A stretch of DNA of 64,000 bases from Streptomyces canus (GTDB taxonomy: Bacteria; Actinomycetota; Actinomycetes; Streptomycetales; Streptomycetaceae). The stretch is from positions 5,084,001-5,148,000 of the forward strand of contig NZ_CP107989.1 of NCBI RefSeq assembly GCF_041435015.1. Reading direction: 5' to 3'. A model generated the notes under the pieces. That model was given only the letters and a program-made list of their open reading frames with translations. It searched no databases and was not told where the DNA came from. Shown one piece after another: positions 9,629-18,743 of this stretch. Position numbers and translations under genes: made by a program. Numbering within the stretch: the stretch's first letter is position 1; every line of letters starts with the position of its first letter.

Positions 9629-10642
9629 ATGAGCCAGCACACGTCAGCCCTGGCCATCGAAACGGCGGGCCTGGTGAAGACGTTCGGCGAGACCAGGGCC
9701 GTCGACGGAGTCGACCTCGCCGTGCCGGCCGGCACGGTTTACGGCGTCCTCGGCCCGAACGGCGCCGGCAAGACCACCACCGTGAAGATGCTCGCCACCC
9801 TGCTCAGGCCCGATGGTGGCGAGGCCCACGTCTTCGGCCACGACGTCGTCCGCGAGGCCGACGAGGTCCGCGGCCGGGTCAGCCTCACCGGCCAGTACGC
9901 CTCCGTCGACGAGGACCTCACCGGCACCGAGAACCTGGTCCTGCTGGGCCGCCTCCTCGGCCACCCCAAGAAGGCCGCACGCGAGCGTGCCGGGCAGCTC
10001 CTGGAAGCCTTCGGTCTTTCGGACGCGGCCGGGAAGCAGGTCAAGCACTACTCCGGCGGAATGCGGCGTCGTATCGACATCGCCGCGTCCATCCTCAACA
10101 CACCCGAACTGCTCTTCCTCGACGAGCCGACCACCGGCCTCGATCCGCGCAGCCGCAACCAGGTCTGGGACATCGTGCGCGCGGTCGTCGCCCAGGGCAC
10201 CACCGTGCTGCTGACCACGCAGTATCTGGACGAGGCCGACCAGTTGGCCGCCCGGATCGCCGTCATCGACCACGGCCGGGTGATCGCCGAGGGCACGAAG
10301 GGCGAGCTGAAGGCCTCGGTGGGCGCCGGGACCGTACATCTGCGTCTGAGGGACGGCGGGCAGCGGCCCGAGGCGGCGGAGATCCTCCGGCGGGCCCTGG
10401 ACGCCCAGGTGCAGCTGGAACCCGACTCGGTCGCCCTGACGGCGCGGCTCGGCTCGGCGACCGGTGACACCGCCGCCGAACAGGCCTCGCGCGCCCTCGC
10501 CGAACTGGCGCGCACCGGGATCACCGTCGACAACTTCTCGCTGGGCCAGCCCAGCCTGGACGAGGTCTTCCTCGCCCTCACCGGACACGACACGCACGAT
10601 GCCCGCGACGCCCGCGACGACAAGGACGAGGTGGCGGCATGA
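9629..10642 (+). CDS. ABC-2 exporter ATP-binding protein (DrrA type)
   Basis: A 337-residue ATPase. Walker [10 protein letters not shown] lies at about 42-50, the signature [12 protein letters not shown] near 142 and Walker [13 protein letters not shown] near 165. The C-terminal 90 residues form the DUF4162-type extension common in DrrA-like drug-exporter ATPases. The Asp/Asp/Ala-rich end overlaps the permease start by 4 bp (ATGA), so the two genes are translated together. The substrate is not predictable; the family covers daunorubicin-type drug and lipid exporters. Confidence 0.92.
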   Translation: MSQHTSALAIETAGLVKTFGETRAVDGVDLAVPAGTVYGVLGPNGAGKTTTVKMLATLLRPDGGEAHVFGHDVVREADEVRGRVSLTGQYASVDEDLTGTENLVLLGRLLGHPKKAARERAGQLLEAFGLSDAAGKQVKHYSGGMRRRIDIAASILNTPELLFLDEPTTGLDPRSRNQVWDIVRAVVAQGTTVLLTTQYLDEADQLAARIAVIDHGRVIAEGTKGELKASVGAGTVHLRLRDGGQRPEAAEILRRALDAQVQLEPDSVALTARLGSATGDTAAEQASRALAELARTGITVDNFSLGQPSLDEVFLALTGHDTHDARDARDDKDEVAA

Positions 10643-11487
10643 GCACCGCGACACAGACCGAGGCCCAGGACCTCGCCCCCGTCAGCGCGGAGTCGCTGGC
10701 CGCGCTGCTGGTCGCCGGGGAGCGTCCGCCGCGCCCGAGCGCCTTGTCGGCCTCGCTGACCTTCGGCTGGCGGGCGATCCTCAAGATCAAGCATGTGCCG
10801 GAGCAGCTCTTCGACGTCACCGCGTTCCCGATCATGATGGTGCTGATGTACACGTACCTGTTCGGGGGCGCCCTGGCCGGGTCCCCGAAGGAGTACATCC
10901 AGTTCCTGCTGCCGGGCATCCTGGTGATGTCGGTCGTGATGATCACGATGTACACCGGTGTCTCGGTGAACACCGACATCGAGAAGGGCGTCTTCGACCG
11001 GTTCCGCACGCTGCCGATCTGGCGGCCGTCGGTGATGGTCGGCTATCTGCTCGGCGATGCCCTGCGCTACACGATCGCGTCCGTCGTGATGCTCACCGTC
11101 GGGGTGATCCTCGGCTATCGCCCGGACGGCGGCGTCGGTGGTGTGATCGCCGGGATCGCCCTGCTCGTCGTCTTCTCGTTCGCCTTCTCGTGGATCTGGA
11201 CGATGTTCGGGCTGCTGCTGCGCACCGAGAAGTCGGTGATGGGCGTCAGCATGATGGTGATCTTCCCGCTGACCTTCCTGTCCAACGTCTTCGTCGACCC
11301 TCGCACGATGCCGGGCTGGCTCCAGGCCTTCGTCAACAACAGCCCGATCACCCATCTGTCCTCGGCCGTGCGCGGGTTGATGGCGGGCGACTGGCCCGCC
11401 GACGAGGTCGCCTGGTCGCTGGGGTGGGCGGGTCTGTTCATCGCGGTCTTCGGGCCGGTCACCATGCGGCTCTACAACCGCAAGTGA
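10639..11487 (+). CDS. ABC-2 type exporter permease (DrrB type)
   Basis: A 282-residue permease with about six membrane segments, starting with the [20 protein letters not shown] segment near residue 60. It has the typical ABC-2 signature [20 protein letters not shown] and the [10 protein letters not shown] loop before the last helix. It forms a half-transporter pair with the ATPase encoded immediately upstream. Its TGA abuts the K+-channel stop codon on the other strand with no base between, so neither transcript has room for an intergenic terminator. Confidence 0.92.
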   Translation: MSTATQTEAQDLAPVSAESLAALLVAGERPPRPSALSASLTFGWRAILKIKHVPEQLFDVTAFPIMMVLMYTYLFGGALAGSPKEYIQFLLPGILVMSVVMITMYTGVSVNTDIEKGVFDRFRTLPIWRPSVMVGYLLGDALRYTIASVVMLTVGVILGYRPDGGVGGVIAGIALLVVFSFAFSWIWTMFGLLLRTEKSVMGVSMMVIFPLTFLSNVFVDPRTMPGWLQAFVNNSPITHLSSAVRGLMAGDWPADEVAWSLGWAGLFIAVFGPVTMRLYNRK

Positions 11488-12603
11488 TCACTGCGAGGGC
11501 ATCGGAGGCAGCGGGCGCGCGTCGGGTGCCAACTGGGTGCCCGGCGTCGCGCGCACGATCGTGATCAGCCGGTCCGTCAGCTCCAGCGTCCCGATGGCCG
11601 GATCGTCGTAGCCGAGCACCCGGTGCCCGCGCAGAACGCTCACCACCAGGTCGCCCGTCTCCCTCGGATGCCTTCCCACCTCGGCCTTTATGACCGGCCG
11701 TTCGACGATGTCGAGCCCGCTGCCCTGCTGGATGAGGTCCTCCATCACCATGCCGGCGGCGGGGCTGAGCACCGAAAGACCGAGGAGCCGGCCGGCCGCA
11801 CTGGCACTGGTGATGACCGCGTCGGCACCTGACTGCTTGAGCAGCGGCGCGTTCTCCTCCTCGCGCACAGCGGCCACGATCTTGGCGCCCTTGTTGAGCT
11901 GCCGGGCGGTCAGGGTCACGAGGACGGCCGTGTCGTCGCGCTGGGTGGCGATGATGATCTTCCGCGCCCTGTGCACCTCGGCACGCTTGAGCACCTCACT
12001 GCGTGTGGCGTCCCCGACGATCCCCGCATAGCCGTCGGCGGTCGCGGCCTCGATCGCCTTGCCGCTGGGGTCGACCACGACGACCTGCTCCTTCTTCAGA
12101 CCCGTCGCGCAGACGGTCTGGATCGCCGACCGGCCCTTGGTGCCGAAGCCGACGACGACGGTGTGGTCGCGCAAGGTGGACCTCCAGCGATTGAGCCGCC
12201 ACTCCTCCCGGGTGCGTTCGGTGAGGACTTCGAGCGTCGTGCCGACCAGGATGATCAGGAACAGCACACGCAGGGGCGTGATGACGAAGATGTTGGTGAG
12301 CCGGGCGGCGTCGCTGACCGGGGTGATGTCGCCGTATCCCGTGGTGGAGAGGGTGACCGTCGCGTAGTACCAGGCGTCGAGGAAGTCGACGGACTGGTCG
12401 GAGTTGTCGTTGTAGCCGTCACGGTCGGCGTAGACGATGAGGGCCGTCGCCGCGAGGACCAGCAGGGCCATCAGCACCCGCTTGGCGACCTGGCGGAACG
12501 GGTGCTCCACCACTTTGCGCGGAAGCTTCACCTTGTGGGTCACGAGATGCTCGTCCGCCTGGCGGGCGATCGCGTCATGGCCCGGAAGTTTCACGTGAAA
12601 CAC
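11488..12603 (-). CDS. Potassium channel with RCK/TrkA-N domain
   Basis: A 371-residue two-helix K+ channel subunit. The first helix is at about 42-58, the selectivity filter TTGYGD at 87-92, and the second helix at about 105-125. A cytoplasmic RCK Rossmann domain begins with VVVGFGTKGRSA near residue 149, followed by a TrkA-C-like C-terminal domain. This is the MthK/Kch arrangement, in which ligand binding to the RCK ring gates the pore. The ATG at 12603 lies inside the end of the moeA-like gene (13-bp overlap), and the first codons MFHVK are encoded by a perfect parS palindrome. Channel and parS therefore share sequence. Confidence 0.93.
   Translation of the reverse strand: MFHVKLPGHDAIARQADEHLVTHKVKLPRKVVEHPFRQVAKRVLMALLVLAATALIVYADRDGYNDNSDQSVDFLDAWYYATVTLSTTGYGDITPVSDAARLTNIFVITPLRVLFLIILVGTTLEVLTERTREEWRLNRWRSTLRDHTVVVGFGTKGRSAIQTVCATGLKKEQVVVVDPSGKAIEAATADGYAGIVGDATRSEVLKRAEVHRARKIIIATQRDDTAVLVTLTARQLNKGAKIVAAVREEENAPLLKQSGADAVITSASAAGRLLGLSVLSPAAGMVMEDLIQQGSGLDIVERPVIKAEVGRHPRETGDLVVSVLRGHRVLGYDDPAIGTLELTDRLITIVRATPGTQLAPDARPLPPMPSQ
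12588..12601. other. parS centromere-like site (perfect)
   Basis: GTTTCACGTGAAAC is an exact 14-bp match to the core parS palindrome bound by ParB in Streptomyces, where about 20 copies cluster around oriC and organise the origin for segregation into spores. Here it lies inside the overlap of two coding regions and must satisfy both reading frames. Confidence 0.9.
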
Positions 12604-13964
12604 ACCCCGATCCCGGCGGATGCCCAGGGCAGATCGAGCAGTTCGGCCTCCTGCCCCGGCCGGGCACCCCCGGGCGGTACGACGGCGAGGGCGTCGGCGG
12701 CCGCGATGCTCCGCAGCATGGCCGGGCCGTTGTAGTGCAGCGGAACCGCACTGTCACCGCGCAGGACGACCGGGACAAGCCGGGTGTCGTACGGATGACC
12801 GTGGGCCTCGTCCCTCAAGGGCAGCGTGTACGGCTCCGGGGCCGGGCGGGCGGCCAGGGTGCGCAGCAGCGGCTCGGCGAGCGTGAGCAGGCCGGAGACC
12901 GCCGCCAGGGGATTGCCGGGCAGGCCGACGAGGTGCTGGTTCTCCTTGGTGCGGGCCAGCAGCATGGGGTGGCCGGGGCGCACCTTGACGCCGTCGACCA
13001 GGAGTTCGGCGCCGATACGGCCAAGGACGGGGTGGACGTGGTCGACGGGTCCGGCCGCGGTGCCGCCGGTCGTGACGATCACGTCGGCGTCGGAGCGGGT
13101 GAGCGCCTTGTGCAGGGCCGCGGCGGAGTCGCCGAGCCGGCGTACGGCGGTGACCTCGGCGCCGAGCGCGCGCAGCCACGGTGGGAGCATCGGCCCGAGC
13201 GCGTCCCGGATCAGGCCGTCGCGCGGAGCACCTTCGGTGAGCAACTCGTCGCCGAGGACGAGGACTTCGACGCGGGGGCGGGGGACAGCGGCGAGGGTGT
13301 CGTATCCGGCGGCCGCGGCAAGACCGAGGACGGCCGGGGTGACGAGGGCGCCGGGCGGCAGGAGCTGGTCGCCGCTACGGCACTCCTGTCCGCGCGGGCG
13401 GATGTCCTGGCCGTGGACGACCTCCCGGGTGGCGTGCAGCCTGCCCTTCTCGTCGGTCTGTCCGTGCTCGCTGCGCAGGACGGCGGTGGTGTCCGGGGGA
13501 ATGCGGGCGCCGGTGGCGATTCGGGCCGCCTCGCCGTCGGTGAGGGGAGCGGGCTCGGCGTGTCCGGCCAGTACGCCCTCGTCCCTTACGGCCCAGGGGC
13601 CGGGTCCCGCGACCGCCCAGCCGTCCATGGCCGAGGTGTTGAAGGAGGGAAGGTCGGTGAGGGCGTCGAGGGGAGCGGCCAGGGTGAGACCGAGGGCGTC
13701 CTCGAGCCGTACGGAGACGGGGGCGCGGCGGGCGCTGCGGGTCACGGCACGGGCGGCCCGGGCGGCCGTGGCGCGGGCCTCGGTCCAGGGGGTCGCCTTG
13801 TGGTGGGTGCCCGGTTCGGGCGCGCGGCCGGAAGCCTGAGGCCCGGGTACCGGGGCACGGTGGGCGGCACCGTTGTCTTCCTTCACCAGCGCCAGCGCCT
13901 CCTCGACGTCGAACTCGTCGGCGTCCTCGGCGTCCTCGCCGCTGCGCAGGGACCGGGCGGTCAT
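12591..13964 (-). CDS. moeA: MoeA-like molybdopterin molybdenumtransferase
   Basis: A 457-residue MoeA-family protein, which inserts molybdate into molybdopterin. It carries NTSAMDGWA (family NxSAMDGYA) near residue 108, the MPT-binding VTTGGTAAG near 298, GLPGNPLAA near 347 and the C-terminal beta-barrel domain. The first 60 or so residues form an extra Asp/Glu- and Pro/Arg-rich N-terminus not seen in classical MoeA. TTGGTAAG replaces the more usual TTGGVSVG, so this may be a divergent paralogue. The start overlaps the mobA stop by 4 bp; the end overlaps the K+-channel start and contains parS. Confidence 0.88.
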   Translation of the reverse strand: MTARSLRSGEDAEDADEFDVEEALALVKEDNGAAHRAPVPGPQASGRAPEPGTHHKATPWTEARATAARAARAVTRSARRAPVSVRLEDALGLTLAAPLDALTDLPSFNTSAMDGWAVAGPGPWAVRDEGVLAGHAEPAPLTDGEAARIATGARIPPDTTAVLRSEHGQTDEKGRLHATREVVHGQDIRPRGQECRSGDQLLPPGALVTPAVLGLAAAAGYDTLAAVPRPRVEVLVLGDELLTEGAPRDGLIRDALGPMLPPWLRALGAEVTAVRRLGDSAAALHKALTRSDADVIVTTGGTAAGPVDHVHPVLGRIGAELLVDGVKVRPGHPMLLARTKENQHLVGLPGNPLAAVSGLLTLAEPLLRTLAARPAPEPYTLPLRDEAHGHPYDTRLVPVVLRGDSAVPLHYNGPAMLRSIAAADALAVVPPGGARPGQEAELLDLPWASAGIGVCFT

Positions 13965-14881
13965 CCGGCGTCCGGGCGGGTGTCGGGGCCCCCGTCGGGC
14001 GTGGCGGCGGTGTCGCCTTCGGTCTCGTCGGCCCAGCGCAGGGCCAGGGCCGCGGCCTTGCGGGAGGCCTCGGCGACCGCCTCGGAGCCACCGCCTGCCT
14101 GCGCGGCGGCATAGCCGACGAGGAAGGTGGTCAGCGGTGCCGCGGGCCTGGCCACGCCGTGCGCGGCGTCACGGGCGAGGTCGAGCAGCACGCCGGTGTC
14201 GACATCGAGGTCGATGCCCAGTTCGTCCTTGACTGCGGAAATCCATTCATCCAACACGTGCCCATGCTCCCTGATGCGTGCCCTGGCGGTGGCGATGTCG
14301 TCCCAGGTGTCGCAGTCGAAGGACGCGACGGGGTCGGGGACGCGCGTGAGGTCGAGCGCGGCGGTCAGCCGGCGCAGCGGAAGGCCGGTGAGAGCGCCGT
14401 GCTCCTTGGTGAGCGCGGCGAGCCCGTGGCGCAGCGAGGTCGCGCGGTACGCGGCCACCAGCGGCTGGTCGCGTCCGTCGGCGTCGGTGAGCAGCACGCC
14501 GTCGGCGCCGCCTGTGCGCAGAACGGTCAGCAGCAGCCGGGCGGTGCCCTGCTGGAGGAAGGGCAGGTCGGCGGAGAGCACCAGGACGTACCGCGCCGTG
14601 GTGTGCCGCAGGCCGGCGTCCAGGGCGGCCAGCGGGCCGCCGCCGGGCGGGTCCTCGCGGGCCCAGGTCACCTGCCGGGCGGTGGGGCGGGGATCGGCGA
14701 CGACGGCGGTGGTGCCCGCGTCGGCGCAGGCGGCGAGGACGCGGTCGAGCAGGGCGCGTCCGCCCACCCGCACACCGGGCTTGTCCGCGCCGCCGAGCCG
14801 CCGGGCGGCACCCCCGGCGAGCACGACCACGTCGTACACCGGACCGGCGCCTGGATCGCGCGAGGGCTCGTACGAGGTCAC
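13961..14881 (-). CDS. mobA: MobA-like molybdenum cofactor nucleotidyltransferase fused to a DUF6457 domain
   Basis: A 306-residue protein. Residues about 17-205 form a MobA-type NTP-transferase with LAGGAARRLGGADKPGV (the GTP/metal loop) and LSADLPFL. Residues about 220-300 match, from memory, the small actinobacterial DUF6457 domain (LDEWISAVKDELGID). The GTG at 14881 is chosen because the conserved fold begins just after it; the longer in-frame extension is Arg/Pro/Cys-rich and lacks similarity. MobA attaches GMP to molybdopterin. The gene is translationally coupled to the moeA-like gene (ATGA overlap), so the pair acts in the same pathway. Confidence 0.85.
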   Translation of the reverse strand: MTSYEPSRDPGAGPVYDVVVLAGGAARRLGGADKPGVRVGGRALLDRVLAACADAGTTAVVADPRPTARQVTWAREDPPGGGPLAALDAGLRHTTARYVLVLSADLPFLQQGTARLLLTVLRTGGADGVLLTDADGRDQPLVAAYRATSLRHGLAALTKEHGALTGLPLRRLTAALDLTRVPDPVASFDCDTWDDIATARARIREHGHVLDEWISAVKDELGIDLDVDTGVLLDLARDAAHGVARPAAPLTTFLVGYAAAQAGGGSEAVAEASRKAAALALRWADETEGDTAATPDGGPDTRPDAG

Positions 14882-14901
14882 CCCCCGAGTATGCGTGCCG
14901 C

Positions 14902-14939
14902 CGCGATCACAGGGAACGTACGGCGGCGCCGTGATCGCG
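14902..14939. terminator. Possible hairpin between bkd cluster 2 and mobA
   Basis: CGCGATCAC (14902-14910) and GTGATCGCG (14931-14939) are exact complements with a 20-nt loop. They lie in the 103-bp gap after the E2 stop. No T-run follows, so a terminator role is only possible. Confidence 0.35.
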
Positions 14940-14984
14940 CCGTGCAGGTGCCGGGGCCGCGACCGCGGTATGGCGGCGCCGCGG

Positions 14985-16421
14985 TCACAGGGTGCGCAGC
15001 AGGACCGCCGGCTGTTCCACGCAGTCCGCCACATAGCGCAGGAAGCCGCCCGCGGTGCCGCCGTCGCACACCCGGTGGTCGAAGGTGAGCGAGAGCTGGA
15101 CGACCTGGCGCACGGCCAGCTCGCCCTCGTGCACCCACGGCTTGGGGACGATACGGCCGACGCCGAGCATGGCCGCCTCGGGGTGGTTGATGATCGGCGT
15201 GGAACCGTCGACGCCGAACACGCCGTAGTTGTTCAACGTGAAGGTGCCGCCCGTGAGTTCCGCGGGGGTGAGGGTGCCCGTGCGGGCCGCCTCGGTCAGC
15301 CGGGCGAACTCGGCGGACAGGGCCTCGGCGTCACGCGCGTGCGCGTCCTTCACGACCGGCACGACCAGTCCCCGCTCGGTCTGCGCGGCGAACCCCAGAT
15401 GCACGGCGTCCAGCCTGACGATCTCCCTGGCCGCCATGTCCACGGTGGAGTTGAGCTCGGGGAAGCGGGCGAGGGCGGCGGTGCAGATCCGGGCGAGCAG
15501 CGCGAGCAGGGAGATCTTCGGAGCGCCGGTCGCGTTCATCGCGGCACGCGCGCGCATGAGTTCCGTCGCGTCGGCGTCCACCCAGCAGGTGGCGTCGGGG
15601 ATCTCGGTCCGGCTCCGCGAGAGCTTGTCGGCCACGGCGCCCCGGACGCCCTTGAGGGGGACGCGGGTCCCTCCGGGGGTTGTCGCGGGAGCTGCCGCCG
15701 GGGTGGCGGCCGGCACGGGCGCCGTACGCGTCTGTACGGCGGCGGCCCGCAGGGCGTACTCGACGTCCGCCCGCAGGATCAGTCCGTCGGGGCCGGAGCC
15801 GGTGAGCTCCTTGAGGTCGAGGCCGTTCTCGCGCGCGAGCCGGCGCACCAGGGGCGAGATCACGGGAACGGGCCCGTCCGCCACGGCCTCGGGCGCACCG
15901 GGCCGACCGGCCGCGGTCACCCCGGACTCGTCCACGGTTGCGGTCGCCACCGCCCCTGACGCGTCCCGTCCGGCCGTCTGTGCCCCGGGCCCGCCGTGCG
16001 GCTCCCCGACCGGCTCGGCGGCCATGCTCCGGCCGTTCGCGGCCGCGGGCACGGCGGGTGCCGGCCGTACCCTCCGCCGCCGGGCGGGTGCTTCCGAGGT
16101 GCCGTACCCGACAAGGACGTTGCCCGAACCCCCCGCAGAACCGGTGGAGGCCTCCGTCGAACCGCCGGGGGCCGACGCTCCGACCGCCACCGTGATCAGC
16201 GGTGCCCCCACCGGGAGCTCGCTGCCCTCCTCGCCGAAACGGGCCGTGACGACGCCGGCGTAGGGGCACGGGACGTCGACCATCGCCTTGGCCGTCTCGA
16301 CCTCGACGACCGGCTGGTCGACCGCGACGACGTCGCCGACCTCCACGAGCCAGCGGACGATCTCCGCCTCGGTCAGGCCCTCGCCGAGATCCGGCAGCCT
16401 GAACTCCAGCACCTGCGCCAT
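14985..16421 (-). CDS. bkdC: Branched-chain 2-oxoacid dehydrogenase E2 (dihydrolipoamide acyltransferase), cluster 2
   Basis: A complete 478-residue E2. The lipoyl domain (1-80) has the modified lysine in ETAKAMVDVP (about K46). A long Ala/Pro/Gly linker and an E1/E3-binding domain (about 203-240, ISPLVRRLARENG) follow. The catalytic domain (about 270-478) has the active-site SLTFDHRVCDGGTAG near the C-terminus, with His and Asp in the expected DHRxxDG positions. The ATG at 16421 shares one base with the E1beta stop (TGATG), so translation is coupled. It is paralogous to the partial E2 at 1-930. Confidence 0.93.
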   Translation of the reverse strand: MAQVLEFRLPDLGEGLTEAEIVRWLVEVGDVVAVDQPVVEVETAKAMVDVPCPYAGVVTARFGEEGSELPVGAPLITVAVGASAPGGSTEASTGSAGGSGNVLVGYGTSEAPARRRRVRPAPAVPAAANGRSMAAEPVGEPHGGPGAQTAGRDASGAVATATVDESGVTAAGRPGAPEAVADGPVPVISPLVRRLARENGLDLKELTGSGPDGLILRADVEYALRAAAVQTRTAPVPAATPAAAPATTPGGTRVPLKGVRGAVADKLSRSRTEIPDATCWVDADATELMRARAAMNATGAPKISLLALLARICTAALARFPELNSTVDMAAREIVRLDAVHLGFAAQTERGLVVPVVKDAHARDAEALSAEFARLTEAARTGTLTPAELTGGTFTLNNYGVFGVDGSTPIINHPEAAMLGVGRIVPKPWVHEGELAVRQVVQLSLTFDHRVCDGGTAGGFLRYVADCVEQPAVLLRTL

Positions 16422-17425
16422 CAGCTCTCCGCCTCCCATTGCAGACGCCCGACGGCGTCCAGGATCCGGTCCACGCCGGGCAGGTGATGACGCTCCAGCA
16501 TCGGCGGCGGGTAGGGGATGTCGAACCCGGCCACGCGCAGCACCGGCGCCTCCAGATGGTGGAAGCAGCGCTCCGTGACCCGGGCCGCGATCTCCCCGCC
16601 CGGTCCGCCGAACCCGCCCGACTCGTGCACGACGACCGCCCGCCCGGTCCGCCGCACCGAGGCCGAGACCGTGTCGTCGTCGAACGGCACCAGTGAGCGC
16701 AGGTCGACGACTTCGAGGTCCCACCCCTCCTCCCGCGCGGCCTCGGCGGCTTCGAGGCACACGGGTACGGACGGGCCGTACGTGATGAGTGTGGCGCTCC
16801 GGCCCGAGCGCCGCACCACCGCACGGCCTATGGGTTCAACGGTCTGGGGATCGTCCGGGTTCCAGGAGTCCTTCGACCAGTACAGCCGCTTGGGCTCCAG
16901 GACGACGACCGGGTCGTCGGAGGCGATCGCGGCGCGCATCAGGCCGTAGGCGTCGGCGACGGTCGCGGGCGTGACGACGTGGAGTCCCGGCGTCGCCATG
17001 TAGTACGCCTCGGAGGAGTCGCTGTGGTGCTCGACCCCGCCGATGCCCCCGCCGTAGGGGACCCGGATGGTGATCGGCAGCGGCATCGCTCCGCGCGTGC
17101 GGTTGCGCATCTTCGCCACATGGCTGATCAGCTGCTCGAACGCCGGGTACGCGAAGGCGTCGAACTGCATCTCCACGACCGGCCGCAGCCCGTACATCGC
17201 CATGCCGACGGCCGTGCCGAGGATGCCCGCCTCGGCGAGCGGGGTGTCCGTGCAGCGGTCCTCGCCGAACTCCTTGGCGAGCCCGTCGGTGACCCGGAAG
17301 ACACCGCCGAGGGTGCCGACGTCCTCGCCCATGACGTGCACGGTGGGGTCGGCCGCCATCGCGTCGCGCAGCGCACGCGTGAGGGCCTGCGCCATGGTGG
17401 CGGGCTTGAGGGCGACGGTGGTCAT
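16421..17425 (-). CDS. bkdB: Branched-chain 2-oxoacid dehydrogenase E1 beta subunit, cluster 2
   Basis: A 334-residue E1beta that matches the cluster 1 copy throughout: MGEDVGTLGGVFRVTDGL near residue 32, RVPYGGGIGGVEHHSDS near 130, and a C-terminal VVHESGGFGGPGGEIAARV segment. The ATG at 17425 overlaps the E1alpha stop by 4 bp and the stop overlaps the E2 start by 1 bp, so the three subunits are made from one tightly coupled message. Confidence 0.94.
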   Translation of the reverse strand: MTTVALKPATMAQALTRALRDAMAADPTVHVMGEDVGTLGGVFRVTDGLAKEFGEDRCTDTPLAEAGILGTAVGMAMYGLRPVVEMQFDAFAYPAFEQLISHVAKMRNRTRGAMPLPITIRVPYGGGIGGVEHHSDSSEAYYMATPGLHVVTPATVADAYGLMRAAIASDDPVVVLEPKRLYWSKDSWNPDDPQTVEPIGRAVVRRSGRSATLITYGPSVPVCLEAAEAAREEGWDLEVVDLRSLVPFDDDTVSASVRRTGRAVVVHESGGFGGPGGEIAARVTERCFHHLEAPVLRVAGFDIPYPPPMLERHHLPGVDRILDAVGRLQWEAES

Positions 17426-18567
17426 CGGCGCGTACCCCCGTGAGAGTCGTGCTCGGCTTCGAGCTCGGCGCGCAGCTGGGCCCGCTGCTCGCGCAGTTGC
17501 GGGGTGGGCTCGGCATAGACGTGGGCGAACAGGTCCATGGGGTCGAGGACCGGGTCCTGGTTCATGCGCTGGCGCAGCCCGGCGGCGAACTCCTCGGCGT
17601 CCTGGCGCACGGCCTCGATGCCGGCCTCGTCGATCAGGCCGCGCTCGGTCAGCTCGTGCTCCAGGAGGGCGATCGGGTCGTGCCCGCGCCAGGTCTCGAC
17701 CTCGGCGTCGCCGCGGTAGCGGGTCGCGTCGTCGGCGTTGGTGTGGGCGTCCACGCGGTAGGTGATCGCTTCCACCAGGGTGGGTCCGCCGCCCGCGCGC
17801 GCGTGGCGTACGGCGGCGCTGAGGACCTCGTGCACGGCTGCCGCGTCGTTGCCGTCGACCAGCCGCCCCGGCATGCCGTAGCCGACGGCCTTGTGGGCCA
17901 GCGACGGGGCCGCGGTCTGCTTGGCGAGCGGGACGGAGATCGCGAAGCCGTTGTTCTGGACCAGGAAGACCACCGGCGCCTGCCAGACGGCGGCGAAGTT
18001 CAGCGCCTCGTGGAAGTCGCCCTCGCTGGTGCCGCCGTCGCCGACCATGGCGAGCGCGACCACGTCGTCGCCCTTGAGGCGGGCGGCGTGCGCGAGGCCG
18101 ACGGCGTGCGGGAGCTGGGTGGCGAGCGGGGTGCACAGGGGGGCCACGCGGTGTTCGCGCGGGTCGTATCCGGTGTGCCAGTCGCCGCGCAGGAGGGTCA
18201 GCGCCTGGACGGGGTCCAGGCCCCGGGCGACGGCGGCGAGGGTGTCGCGGTAGCTGGGGAAGAGCCAGTCGCGGTCCTGCAGGGCCAGCGCGGCGGCGAC
18301 CTCGCAGGCCTCCTGTCCGGTGCTGGACGGGTAGACGGCGAGGCGACCCTGCTTGGTGAGGGCGGTGGCCTGCGTGTTGTAGCGGCGGCCGCGCACCAGC
18401 TCGGCGTACAGGCGGCGCAGCAGGGCCGGGTCGGCCTTGGCGGCCGCGTCGGTGCCGAGGACGCGTCGTGGCTCCGCGTCGGGCAGCAGGGGCGCGGGGT
18501 CCGTGCGGGGCTGCCATGCGGGCGGCGGCGATGGCCGGTACGCGCCCCGCTGCTCCATGACCGTCAT
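17422..18567 (-). CDS. bkdA: Branched-chain 2-oxoacid dehydrogenase E1 alpha subunit, cluster 2
   Basis: A 381-residue ThDP-dependent E1alpha. The ThDP motif begins GDGGTSEGD and ends about 30 residues later at VQNNGFA; the regulatory-loop-like VDAHTNADDATRYR is present. The ATG at 18567 has an excellent GAGGAGGTG ribosome-binding site 8 nt upstream. It differs clearly from the cluster 1 E1alpha (for example a different N-terminus and VYPSSTGQEACEV in place of LWASLLGQEAAQI), so the two are old paralogues. It is divergent from the Lrp-type regulator gene; the 176-bp region between them holds three inverted repeats. Confidence 0.94.
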   Translation of the reverse strand: MTVMEQRGAYRPSPPPAWQPRTDPAPLLPDAEPRRVLGTDAAAKADPALLRRLYAELVRGRRYNTQATALTKQGRLAVYPSSTGQEACEVAAALALQDRDWLFPSYRDTLAAVARGLDPVQALTLLRGDWHTGYDPREHRVAPLCTPLATQLPHAVGLAHAARLKGDDVVALAMVGDGGTSEGDFHEALNFAAVWQAPVVFLVQNNGFAISVPLAKQTAAPSLAHKAVGYGMPGRLVDGNDAAAVHEVLSAAVRHARAGGGPTLVEAITYRVDAHTNADDATRYRGDAEVETWRGHDPIALLEHELTERGLIDEAGIEAVRQDAEEFAAGLRQRMNQDPVLDPMDLFAHVYAEPTPQLREQRAQLRAELEAEHDSHGGTRR

Positions 18568-18612
18568 GACGGCACCTCCTCGTGGGAGCGGCTGGTGGCG
18601 CACCACGGGTGT

Positions 18613-18626
18613 GTGAGGCGCCTCAC
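18613..18626. promoter_or_regulatory. Perfect 14-bp palindrome in the bkdA-bkdR control region
   Basis: GTGAGGCGCCTCAC is perfectly symmetric and lies 46-59 bp upstream of the E1alpha start. It is a plausible binding site for BkdR or another dimeric regulator. It has no second copy in the window. Confidence 0.45.
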
Positions 18627-18628
18627 CT

Positions 18629-18642
18629 ACCGATTGTTCGGT
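18629..18642. promoter_or_regulatory. PaaR-type operator, one mismatch
   Basis: ACCGATTGTTCGGT matches the operator found at the two paa promoters (ACCGATCGTTCGGT) in 13 of 14 positions. It lies 62-75 bp upstream of the E1alpha start and suggests that the TetR regulator encoded next door also touches the bkd operon. Confidence 0.5.
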
Positions 18643-18672
18643 CGTCGGCACATTTTGGCTACCGGCCCCCTC

Positions 18673-18702
18673 AGGCTGTGGACAAACGGTTCTCCACAGC
18701 CT
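18673..18702. promoter_or_regulatory. 10-bp inverted repeat containing DnaA-box-like halves
   Basis: AGGCTGTGGA and TCCACAGCCT are exact complements separated by 10 bp. The left arm overlaps TGTGGACAA, the complement of the Streptomyces DnaA box TTGTCCACA. It lies 42 bp upstream of the bkdR start. It could be an operator or a DnaA site. Confidence 0.45.
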
Positions 18703-18743
18703 CCAATGAACGCAGTACGTCCATGGCAGGGAGGCGGGGGGAC

